Shown piece by piece: positions 38,301 through 45,380 of a stretch of 64,000 bases of DNA. A program made the position numbers and the translations under genes. A model generated the notes under the pieces. The model was not told the origin of the DNA. It searched no databases and saw only the letters and a list, made by a program, of their open reading frames with translations. The stretch comes from Cladocopium goreaui (Eukaryota; Sar; Dinophyceae; Suessiales; Symbiodiniaceae): positions 295,001 through 359,000 of the forward strand of contig CAMXCT020006630.1 of the NCBI GenBank assembly GCA_947184155.2. The letters run 5' to 3'. Numbering within the stretch: the stretch's first letter is position 1; each line of letters begins with the position of its first letter.

Positions 38301-41300
38301 CCACACCTCAGCGCGCCTCGTCGTTTCGCGGACAAATCGGCGATGCTTGAGGTTGAAAAAGGGCAGCTGAATTGAAACAGTTGACAGTTCAGTTGAATTG
38401 AAATGCTATGTATGCCACATGTATATATGAGGGATTGGCACATCTGCACTCCCCCTTTGCGGGCCCGCTAGGCCTCCGCAAACAGAAAAAAATTGAATTG
38501 GCCTCTCTCACTCAAGGCACCCCCGCAGCTTCACAGCAGTTCAAATAAGAGCGCACAAGTCGTGATGCAGCAAATCTCGGGCATCTTTGATCGCAGCTGG
38601 TTTCCATGGTCAGGGAGATACAATGGGCATCCAGGAGGCGGTCGGCCCCGTGTTCTTCTCAAGGCACCTTTGCAGATGTCACACCATTCATATTCGGTCA
38701 AACGGCCAACCTGTGGTCCTCATAGATGGCGACAATGCCTTCTCAAATGATAAACGCTTCTACATGGTGACCGCCGGGTTTGAAATCCCAACTGGAAATC
38801 GCGTCCTTCTTGTGTTTCATTTTCTGCTGGTAGCGGAGATCCTCTTTGAATCTGTGACCACAATTGGTCTTCATCTCTTTTGATACTTTCCAGGGCCGCC
38901 AGGATCTGCTCTATGGTCGGTCCCTGTCTTGCTGGCTCAGTGGATTGGTGATGCTGACGACTGTTGTACCCTTTGGTCCAACCCACGTCGTGGCGCGAAC
39001 GAGGTTTCTCCCTCACGAGGGTTCGGCGCACGGCCTCCTCCACCAGTGCCCGTAGCTCGGACGCCGCCTTCACGAGGGCTCAGAACACGGTCTAGCGCAC
39101 GTCGCAGCGCGAACGAGGCACTTTTGTCCGTAGCTCCTGGAGGCTGGCTTCACGAGGGAGCACAGCCTGGCCTCCTCCATCAGAGCTGGCTTCACCTCGG
39201 AGGGCGCTACGAACCCAGACTGGGTCTGTACTTTGACCCAAACCCTCCTCACTAGCCTTCCAGGGAGGCGGACTGGAACACCACGGTGCTCCAACCCCTT
39301 CTCACCTGAGTTTTCTTTGGGCTGACTTCCACTAGCCTTTTCTTTTCTTCCTCCTTTTTCTGAACTTCACTTCTCACTCTTTATTGCAAGCTTCAGACCT
39401 CTTCCTCTTCATCTTGGCTCTCCTCACGCTCTGATGCAGTTGATACAGGGAGACTTCGGGACTGTTCTTGGCTTGACCCTTGAGGTCGAAGCTCTCTCTG
39501 CTTTACTCCTACCTTCCACATCCACTGCGCCAAGATCGTGATTCCAACCACGATCAGAGTGTAGATCCACATCATCATGTAGAGTTCTCTTCCGCCTTCT
39601 TCTTCTTCTTCTTCTTCTTCGTCTTGCCCCCGGGCTGCTTGCAGGCTCGCAGCCAGGGTGATAAATCTCATCGCCAATGCAGCCTGTGCAACCTGCATCC
39701 ATCCATTCTTTTCTTTTCTTACTTCAAGCTGTTTCTCCTCCTCTTCTGTTTCTGTCTCTTTCTTGTCTGGTCTTGATCTCATTCCCATCAGCTCTTTCCA
39801 ATATTCCAGCCTGGTCGATGCTAGCGACTTTGTGCCCACGTCGGCTGTCATGTCTTGGCCTGCTATACGGCCAATCATCCATTCACCTTGCATCACTAGT
39901 TGGCGAGCGAATCCGGCACGCATCTTCAAATGCCGGGTGCGCCAGTTCCCGCCTTCGTTCACCATAATTGAGGCTGCAGACTGAGTGTCTGTCCACGCCT
40001 GGCGTTTGACGCCCCCGCAGAGCTCATACAGAATGACTGCCAGTGCCCCTCCTCCTGTCATCCCTTCTATCAACTCGTTCAACTTCGACTCCGCAGTTGA
40101 TAAGGTGATCGTTGGCTGCCGCCCTGATCGCCAAAAAATCAAACATCGATTGATGAAAACCAGAAAACAGCCATGACTTTCCCCACCCTCTGGAGAAAAA
40201 GAGGCGTCGGTGAAAACTTTGACGCACACATCCTCTTCTGGATCTTCTTCGTGCATCAGCCCTGGGCCGCTGTCTTTCTGAAATCCTCTAATCTGCTTCG
40301 CAGTTTCCAAAACGCTGGCAGTACCCTTCGTAACATGTGAGTCCATGCGGCTGGTGGAAAACGTCAAGTCTGGTCTTGATCTTGTGACCAGCCACAAAAT
40401 CTCTCCAACCTCTTTCTGACACTGGCGGATCTTTTCCAAAGATGGAGTCTCCTCATCTGGCTCCATCAAAGCTTGATCCTTGCCTTTGTGATTGGGATCT
40501 TCTTCTCTTTTTCTTCTCTATCTGACTTCCCAACCAACTCTTTCACATAAGATTCCTGGGTGATCATCCAGGTTTCCTTTCCATCTTTGAAGACCTTTAA
40601 GATGTTCACACCCAAGAATCTCACTGGATCCTCTGCCACCTCCTCAGGGACAGATGTCGTCCGTGTCTCTTGTGTCTTCTCCTTCACTGCCGTCATCACC
40701 GGTTCACTTGCGGCAATGAAGATGTCATCTACATATGCCATCACCGAGCCCAGAATCGTGCCATTGGTGAGCCGGTGCTCCTCTTCATCCTCTTCTATTT
40801 TGCTCTGTCTTCCACCACCTTCCACAAGTTTGGTGCTGAGCCATGTTGAAGAAGCTTCAGAGTTTTGGCCTTCTCTCCTGGGACCTTGATTCTGAACCCT
40901 CGCATCTTCTCATCTCTGTGGTTTCCCCAAAGTCGAGGGGATCTTCGGAATCCGTATACCACTTTCAGTGGCTGGTACACCTGTCTTCGATCCAGATAAC
41001 CTTTTTCGGTGAAGATGGAAGGTGGACGGAGAAGGAAGACATCTTCATCTGGGTCTTGTTCCACGCATGCGTTCAAAAACCCTGTTTTGATATCCAAAAC
41101 GCATCCCTTCCATCCATATTTTGCAGATGCCCAAATGAGTACTCTTAGTGCAGTGGCGCCTGCACCTCCACTGTAGTTCTGTCCGCCTTCCGTCTTCGGT
41201 TCCAGGTTTCGGCACACCACCCAACGCACTTTCCGTTTGAAAACTCCTGGACTGGGCTTCACGGTGAAGACTACCTTCGTTGGGAGGTATTGTTCGACCT

Positions 41301-44300
41301 TCTTCTTCGGCCTTTCTCTTGATGTCCTGGTGCTCTTCCGGTGTCAGCTTCTTCGTGCTTCCTTTTCATGTGTCAGTGAATTGACCTCTGCATCCACTGC
41401 TTCTAACCATGTCTCCCGATCCCTTGCCACTTCCTTTGGGGAAATGATCTTCGTTTGCAGAACCTCTTCTTGGCCTTTGGGATTCTGCGTCATCTTCTTG
41501 AGTTCGTGGATGATCTTGATCTCTTCGCTTGCGATCTCTGGATCATCTTCTTTGTGTTGTGCTTCTTCCTTTAGGATCTGCTGGACCCCCTCCTTCGGCA
41601 GTCTGAGCTTCTCTTCTTCTTCATCTTCATCTTCTTCTTCTTCTTCTTCTTCTTTTTCTTCTTCTTCTTCGTCTCCTCCTCCTCCTCCTCTTCACGCTGG
41701 GGCTTCATGCTGGCATCCATCCTTCTTACGCCTGACTTAGCTCTCAGCCTTCTCCTCACCGTCGGACCGTCCATGCATCTTCTGCATCATTCTCCAGAGC
41801 GATCCAACTCTGCTCATCTTCGGGCTCTAGCGTGGGCCTCATGATGCACTTGGTGACCCGTGACGCTTCTCCTTCCTTCATCCTGAGTGAACAACGGTGC
41901 AACCTCAGGAGTTGGAGACCGGTTGAAAGCAGATCCTCTCTCTGCTTCCCCAGTCTTTTGTCCTGAAACACTGTTTGCAGATCCTGTGCGGAAACTTCTT
42001 GCAGGTCCATTTGCCTTAGTGATGAATTGGACCTGTTCGAATTCTGGGGTCACCTTTGGTGTGTGGAGTGACCTTAGCAGCTGAGGCAAAATTCTCAGGT
42101 GGGTGTTGGTGTCGTGGGAGGAAGCAACTGCGGTCGCTTGACGGCTGAGCTTGCTGAGGGCTCATCAACTTTAGCCTTGGGAGTACCTTTGGAACCTTCC
42201 TTGGCTACAACAGCTTGGCTAGCCAAAACTACCTCACTGCCTTTGGGTTCGTCCTTTTTCTCTTCAGCTTGATCCTCCAACGGCTTTTCGCCTCTCTCCT
42301 CTGCTTCTTTCTTCATCCTTTCCTGAGCCTGCTTCATCTTCCTTTCACCTTCCTCCAACTCACCAAAGGTGGCCTTTCTTTGTCTTTCCATCAGACGCAG
42401 CTCATAACCTGCTGAACTGGACAGGTTTATGGCCCCCTGGTTTCCTCTCTTTCCCAACCACACCTCAGCGCGCCTCGTCTTTTCGCGGACAAATCGGCGA
42501 TGCTTGAGGTTGAAGAAGGGCAGCTGAATTGAAACAGCTGACAGTTCAATTGAATTGAAATGCTATGTACGCCACATGTATATATGAGGGATTGGCACAT
42601 CTGCAAGAATAATAATGATGATGTATAATGTGCATATGACGCGCATCCAATATCAAGTCATTTTCTCAATTTCAACTGCATCATGGAAATCTTTTCCTTG
42701 ACCCAGGTATGCCAGGTCACAAGACCAAAAGTGTTTGATGTTTCTCACGGAGGAATCTTCTTGGCACACTGGTGCATGAATCGTTTGTCCCTTTAGGTAG
42801 CCTTCTTTGTTCACAGAGCGACTATTTTTGAATGGTTTACACCAGCTTCTGGCTTCGTGTTCTTGTTTGCTTTGCCGGCTTTGCCCCTGTGTTCTGTTTG
42901 AAAGCAAGCATCCTATCCTGCAGTGCAGATTTGGGACACACAATGCACATATTGATACATATGATCACATACCATGATTAGTTGAAAGGGGATCAGCCAG
43001 GATTTGCTCATTGAGATGAAATGTTCTCACATCAGCTCAAACGCTTGGCAGGATGGAGCGCTTCGTCCCATACTTCTTGGACAAGTTCAAGGGGAAACCC
43101 ACATATCCAGGTGAGTTCAGACGTTGTCATATCAAACTATGAACTGGTTGAATATGGTTGAATAATGTTGATTCGTTGAATAGTTGACTTTGAGCCTGAA
43201 ACTAGGCATCTCAGCCACTTGTGGCATTGTTCAGTAATGTTCAACTGAAGGATAAATGTGTCGAGATGTGTCGATTGCCTTTCAAGAAGTCGAGGCGTTC
43301 TTTGTGAATCTGTGCAGTTCGAGGAAATGGGCGGAGATGAAATGAGATTATGAATTTGAGAAATGATAGTTATCGCATGAATCAATGAATAATTTGCAAT
43401 GATAAGTTCCGGACACATGCAGCATGGCTGTTCAGTCTTGGCTTACACTGGTTCGCCCGAGGGCCGAACAACATGTACATCCTCTTCCCAGATCATGGAG
43501 CATACTCTCGCTATGCCACGTCTGTGAGAGAACGACTGAAGCTGGACTGGGATCACATCTTGCATCTTGGCTGTTTTAGGCGCCGGTTTCTTTGACGTAG
43601 AAGGCGAAGTTTCGGCAGTGGCCGACTTCGTTTCCAGAGAGTTGATGGAGGGGCTAGAAAAAATGACTATAAGAGTTGATTGCAATACATTGACGTTTAA
43701 GTTTGTTATTAGTTTGTTGATGTTGTCAGGCGTGTTAGACATTGTTAAACTTTATGCTGAGGGTTTGGTGACTTTCTCTTGCGACTTCGGCACCAGGTAT
43801 ATCAAAAAGACCCGAGTTGGAGAATCCATCGGTCAAGAGCAAAAACTTTTCTACGAGGAAGATCGGAGCCTTGGGTAGCCTTGGTGCAGAATGGACGCCA
43901 TGGCATCAAATGGAACTGCCATGTACAAACTCCAACCTGTGCTGAACTGTGCAGAGTGATATCGTGCGCTGGTGTGGCACCGGTGTAGTGCAGGTCATGA
44001 TCGTCATGATTGTCATGATGTCTCTTAATCTTAGGGTCAAATGACTGGAATTACAAGGATCGTGGTTGATCATTATTCATGAGAATCTAATGCGGTAGTG
44101 GTCATATTTGTTCAGAAATTCTTTCTCCGAACGCGGGCAGATCAATCATCCTGCTTGTTTTGTTTGTTTCTCTTGTCACCTTGCATGTCCTTCTCTGATC
44201 GGTGCTGTGTGTTTGCTTTCTTCGTGCAGCGACCTACATCCTGCAACATCTTGCAACTAGCTATTTGAGTTCTACTCGGCTCCGGCTGCTCGAGCCTCAG

Positions 44301-45380
44301 GACGGAGAATGAGAAGTCCGACCACTTCAATGGAAGCAAGGACGGACATAGGACGGACAAAGGATGAGCCTAGAAGCCTCAGTTCCTCCGCCCCCTTCTT
44401 AATCTTGGAAGAGGGGGCGATGGACATTATATATACTCGGACCACATTCAAGAGAACCCAACCTGCGCAAAGTCTTTCAAAAGTCAAGAAAATGGTGACA
44501 AAAAGTCAATAGCCAGCTCAAGCTTAACCGAAACCAACGCATTCCCTACAGTATGACATGCGGGAGCTCCAAAGAAATTCAAGTGTATTGCAAACCAATG
44601 GAGGAAGAAGCAGGAAGATGCAGGCGTGAAATGAGGAGTGCCCCTCCTCCCCCGCTCAGCGAGGACCACATTTTGATTATCGATGACTTCACCAACTCTG
44701 GTAGTACCCTTTTCGGGGCAGTGAAGTTTCTTGGAGCATTAGCGGAGAAAAACGTCGGGGAAAGGGGCCCCAGTTTTCCAACACTGTAGCTGCGCGGTCT
44801 TTACATATCTTCAAGAATTCCCCGTCCTTGCCATAAATTTCTCGAGTGTGGGAACGTGTCGTGCACATGTATCTTGTGGGGAGGTCCAAATATGGAATAC
44901 AGCACATTACAGCCCCAATGATGGGTTGCTGCTGCACTTGAAGTAGGGTGTGCAGAGGTGTGGCATCCCACTGGTCCACCAGGCTTGTCAAGATGTATGC
45001 TGGTGGCAGCGATCAGATCAACGTCTCAATTTTTGTGTCGCACTTGGTGGCGACCTACGATCCCAAGGCACTGATGTCCAAAAATGAAATCTCGCGCAAC
45101 CAGGGTCATAAGATAATCAAGCGTTGCAAAGCGCTTGACATGTTGAGACAAGTATCAGAGATTATCAGAGCACATCCTCTCTACTGTTTGATCGTCTCTA
45201 ATATCGCGCTGGTGTTTGAAGACAAGATGGGATCCAATACAAAGGCAACTTGTGAGAAGATGGGCGAAACATGTCCGATTTGATCGAATTTGGTCGGCTT
45301 CCCTGTGGCAGACTGTCGACAGCTTGAAAGAGAAGCTGCATGAGTTGGGAAAGCAATGTCGCAGCATGGCGCCGATTTAA
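35095..45380 (+). CDS. Ribose-phosphate pyrophosphokinase (PRPP synthetase), multi-exon gene
   Basis: Makes PRPP from ribose 5-phosphate and ATP for nucleotide, histidine and tryptophan synthesis. Exons supported from the sequence are 36769-36889, 37271-37404, 38016-38141, 43052-43110, 43462-43561, 43797-43874, 44552-about 44750, 44993-about 45090 and 45312-45380; more doubtful 5' exons lie at 35095-36306. Joined in phase they give, in order, a strand ending LLFVELHEE (position of VIYDIHALQ in plant enzymes), YILFPDHGAYSRY (plant FPDDGAWKRF), KKTRVGESI (plant KVRVGD), the PRPP loop IIDDFTNSGST, and VSIFVSHLVATYDPK. Motif order and spacing match the C-terminal half of the PRPP synthetase family; I identified this from memory of the family, not a search. 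The N-terminal half is diverged, no start codon could be fixed, and one exon between 45.09 and 45.31 kb is probably missing. The intron 38142-43051 contains an antisense copia retrotransposon. Confidence 0.82.
35937..36052 (+). CDS. Candidate exon, possibly PRPP synthetase gene
   Basis: Follows a strong TTTTGCAG acceptor. Phase from the 35095-35331 exon gives GAAVVFEPTEFAVLPEQ and a stop or GTAGAA donor at the end. A second open frame, rich in leucine, runs through the same bases, so the frame is not settled. Confidence 0.3.
36153..36306 (+). CDS. Candidate exon, possibly PRPP synthetase gene
   Basis: Open frame between TTTGGGCAG and CTGCAAG|GTGTTT, starting ALQGFAVPDGEDKGTKWKTY. Composition is protein-like and the splice sites are canonical. 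Its phase does not fit the next accepted exon directly, so either an exon is missing or it belongs to another gene. Confidence 0.4.
36769..36889 (+). CDS. PRPP synthetase exon
   Basis: Acceptor GACTTCCAG, donor GACTTG|GTAGTT. The favoured frame includes HLTDDKWVNNNAEVPLERP and ends ERASKDL in phase 0, matching the next exon. No family motif is seen inside it. It is accepted because of splice sites and phase agreement with the two exons that follow. Confidence 0.5.
37271..37404 (+). CDS. PRPP synthetase exon
   Basis: Acceptor GTCTTTCAG, donor CCCCG|GTGAGC. It reads FPSEAFLPKMYLDLARYMAR and continues LLATPG; the LARYMARLL helix is where plant enzymes have TLARMLS, ahead of the VIYDIH strand. 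It ends in phase 2 and joins cleanly to the 38016 exon. Confidence 0.6.
37842..37926. repeat. TA/CATATA microsatellite
   Basis: Low-complexity ATATAC and ATATAT runs within an intron of the PRPP synthetase gene. Confidence 0.85.
38016..38141 (+). CDS. PRPP synthetase exon just before the retroelement intron
   Basis: Acceptor TATGTCAG. The join to the previous exon is in phase (CG|G). It contains LELLFVELHEEAPVARSVSD, comparable with VVIYDIHALQERFYFSD of plant PRPP synthetases. I place the donor at GGGAT|GTACCG, which joins in phase to the exon at 43052 across the intron that holds the copia element. If that donor is not used, the frame ends at a TAG at 38187. Confidence 0.6.
38248..38252. 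repeat. Target site duplication, left copy (AGAAT)
   Basis: Five bases directly outside the left LTR, identical to 42606-42610. A 5-bp duplication is typical of copia elements. Confidence 0.85.
38253..38448 (-). repeat. 3' LTR of the copia element
   Basis: 196 bp, starting TGCTGAAC and ending ACATCTGCA on the + strand. It differs from the other LTR at 5 positions by eye (four transitions, one transversion; about 2.6%). Confidence 0.95.
38449..38458 (-). other. Polypurine tract of the copia element
   Basis: On the minus strand AAAGGGGGAG lies immediately upstream of the 3' LTR, the expected primer site for plus-strand DNA synthesis. Confidence 0.85.
38459..39392 (-). other. 3' region of the copia element between RNase H and polypurine tract
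   Basis: Minus-strand open frames at 39073-38720 (ELRALVEEAVRRTLVREKP, then GPTIEQILAALESI) and 39294-39070. A degenerate duplication with the motif CGCGAACGAGG recurs at about 38995 and 39109. It may be an extra small ORF of the element or an untranslated leader to the 3' LTR. Confidence 0.4.
39393..40469 (-). pseudogene. Copia RNase H with C-terminal transmembrane extension
   Basis: A 358-residue open frame in the third minus-strand frame. The N-terminus reads VGEILWLVTRSRPDLTFSTS, the copia connection region. RNase H motifs follow: VFTDASFSP, STAESKLNELIEG, WTDTQSAASI, RHLKMRAGF, ADVGTKSL, preserving the acidic residues. After about residue 240 there is a non-copia tail with an amphipathic/hydrophobic stretch, a poly-Glu run, LYMMMWIYTLIVVGITILAQ (a likely membrane segment) and an acidic C-terminus. 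The tail is unusual for copia pol. Confidence 0.9.
40466..40825 (-). pseudogene. Copia reverse transcriptase, palm with YVDD
   Basis: Shifted one frame from the preceding part. It contains LGSVMAYVDDIFIAAS with the YVDD catalytic box, and VRFLGVNI (copia 'FLG..I'). It ends at a frameshift near 40490 (KKIPITK then out of frame). Both catalytic aspartates are kept. Confidence 0.92.
40795..41262 (-). pseudogene. Copia reverse transcriptase, N-terminal half
   Basis: Minus-strand frame containing KRKVRWVVCRN, GGAGATALR, VLDIKTGFLNACVEQ (first catalytic Asp, equivalent to copia DVKTAFLNG), DEDVFLLRPP and VVYGFRRSPRLW (copia ALYGLKQSPR.W). The frame breaks near 40810, just before the palm motif, and a further break lies upstream near 41290. 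Confidence 0.9.
41756..42463 (-). pseudogene. Gag-like N-terminal region of the copia element (broken)
   Basis: Open frames on the minus strand: 42463-42095, lysine/glutamate-rich and beginning inside the LTR, and then two overlapping frames to 41756. One frame carries CKKFPHRICKQC, a possible remnant of a zinc-binding motif. It is followed by EDEQSWIALENDAEDAWTV leading towards the RT. Charged low-complexity sequence is usual in gag and linker regions. Frame changes near 42095 show it is interrupted. Confidence 0.55.
42398..42409 (-). other. Primer-binding site, complementary to a Met-tRNA anticodon loop
   Basis: Right after the 5' LTR the minus strand reads GGTTATGAGCTG. Its complement CTCATAACC matches the anticodon loop and 3' stem start of a methionine tRNA. 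Drosophila copia is known to prime from a 5' half of initiator tRNA-Met cut near the anticodon. Use here is inferred from about 9-10 matching bases. Confidence 0.55.
42410..42605 (-). repeat. 5' LTR of the copia element
   Basis: 196 bp, same TG...CA ends as the 38253-38448 copy. An open frame starting MWLGKRGNQGAINLSSS runs from inside this LTR through the primer-binding site into the gag-like region. Confidence 0.95.
42606..42610. repeat. Target site duplication, right copy (AGAAT)
   Basis: Identical to 38248-38252, directly outside the right LTR. Confidence 0.85.
43052..43110 (+). CDS. PRPP synthetase exon immediately 3' of the retroelement
   Basis: Acceptor CTTGGCAG, textbook donor CCAG|GTGAGT. 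It encodes MERFVPYFLDKFKGKPTYP, equivalent to the 'GIPLLTRRLQQLP' helix of plant enzymes. Joining CCA-G to GG-CCG at 43462 gives YPGPNNMYILFPD in frame. Confidence 0.75.
43462..43561 (+). CDS. PRPP synthetase exon with FPDHGAYSRY motif
   Basis: Acceptor CGCCCGAG. It encodes NNMYILFPDHGAYSRYATSV and then RERLKLDWDHIL, corresponding to the 'VIVAFPDDGAWKRFHKLL' region of the family. The 3' boundary fits a GC donor (ATCTT|GCATCT). That split makes the join WDHIL-YIKKTRVGE, in phase and matching the family. Confidence 0.82.
43562..43796 (+). other. GC-AG intron of the PRPP synthetase gene
   Basis: This 235-bp intron starts GCATCTTG and ends CGGCACCAG. No GT donor gives the required phase 2 near the end of the preceding exon, whereas GC does. 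Non-canonical GC donors are well known in dinoflagellates. Confidence 0.65.
43797..43874 (+). CDS. PRPP synthetase exon with KKTRVGESI motif
   Basis: Acceptor CACCAG, donor CTTGG|GTAGCC. It encodes YIKKTRVGESIGQEQKLFYE followed by EDRSLG. The K.RVG segment matches the 'KVRVGDKRIVRLKEG' region just before the PRPP loop in the family. It ends in phase 2, in phase with the 44552 exon. Confidence 0.8.
44552..44750 (+). CDS. PRPP synthetase exon carrying the PRPP-binding loop
   Basis: Acceptor CCCTACAG. After a hydrophilic, proline-rich linker it encodes HILIIDDFTNSGSTLFGAVK: a hydrophobic strand, the two acidic residues DD, then the TNSGST turn that binds the ribose-phosphate/PRPP phosphates in this enzyme class. 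No key residue is missing. The 3' boundary is uncertain; a phase-0 donor after EKN (about 44738) fits the next exon. Confidence 0.85.
44993..45090 (+). CDS. PRPP synthetase exon with VSIFVSHLVATYDPK
   Basis: Starts after TTGTCAAG (or, less likely, after GGTGGCAG at 45009). It encodes QINVSIFVSHLVATYDPKAL, the strand following the PRPP loop (plant 'VKVSAYVTHGVFP'). The donor is not resolved. A further exon carrying the family's 'TTNSCP'-like segment would be expected between here and 45312 and was not found. Confidence 0.75.
45312..45380 (+). CDS. Probable terminal exon of the PRPP synthetase gene
   Basis: Acceptor CCTGTGGCAG, stop TAA. It encodes TVDSLKEKLHELGKQCRSMA plus PI, resembling the C-terminal end of PRPP synthetases (helix, then a short strand ending LAP.I). 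It is 23 codons long, phase 0. Confidence 0.6.
   Translation, partial: TVDSLKEKLHELGKQCRSMAPI

Larger units (their letters stand above)
38253..42605 (-). mobile_element. Ty1/copia LTR retrotransposon, internally deleted and frameshifted
   Basis: A complete LTR-to-LTR element of 4,353 bp in antisense orientation inside an intron of the PRPP synthetase gene. Two 196-bp direct repeats with TG...CA ends flank it and it is bordered by the 5-bp duplication AGAAT. Read on the minus strand the order is 5' LTR, primer-binding site, gag-like acidic/basic region, reverse transcriptase, RNase H, a C-terminal extension with hydrophobic segments, an untranslated or further coding 3' region, polypurine tract, 3' LTR. 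RT before RNase H, with motifs of the copia class, sets the superfamily. No protease (DSG) or integrase (HHCC, DDE) motif is visible, and only about 1.2 kb separates the 5' LTR from the RT, too little for both. Several frameshifts make it non-coding as a single polyprotein, so it is probably non-autonomous. Confidence 0.95.

Noticed and set aside
41237-41740. 167-codon + ORF (Ser-rich)
   Set aside because: Antisense shadow of the copia reading region and its GAA repeat.
41571-41774. Lys/Glu-rich minus ORF as an independent gene
   Set aside because: A GAA/GAG microsatellite within the copia element's gag-RT linker.
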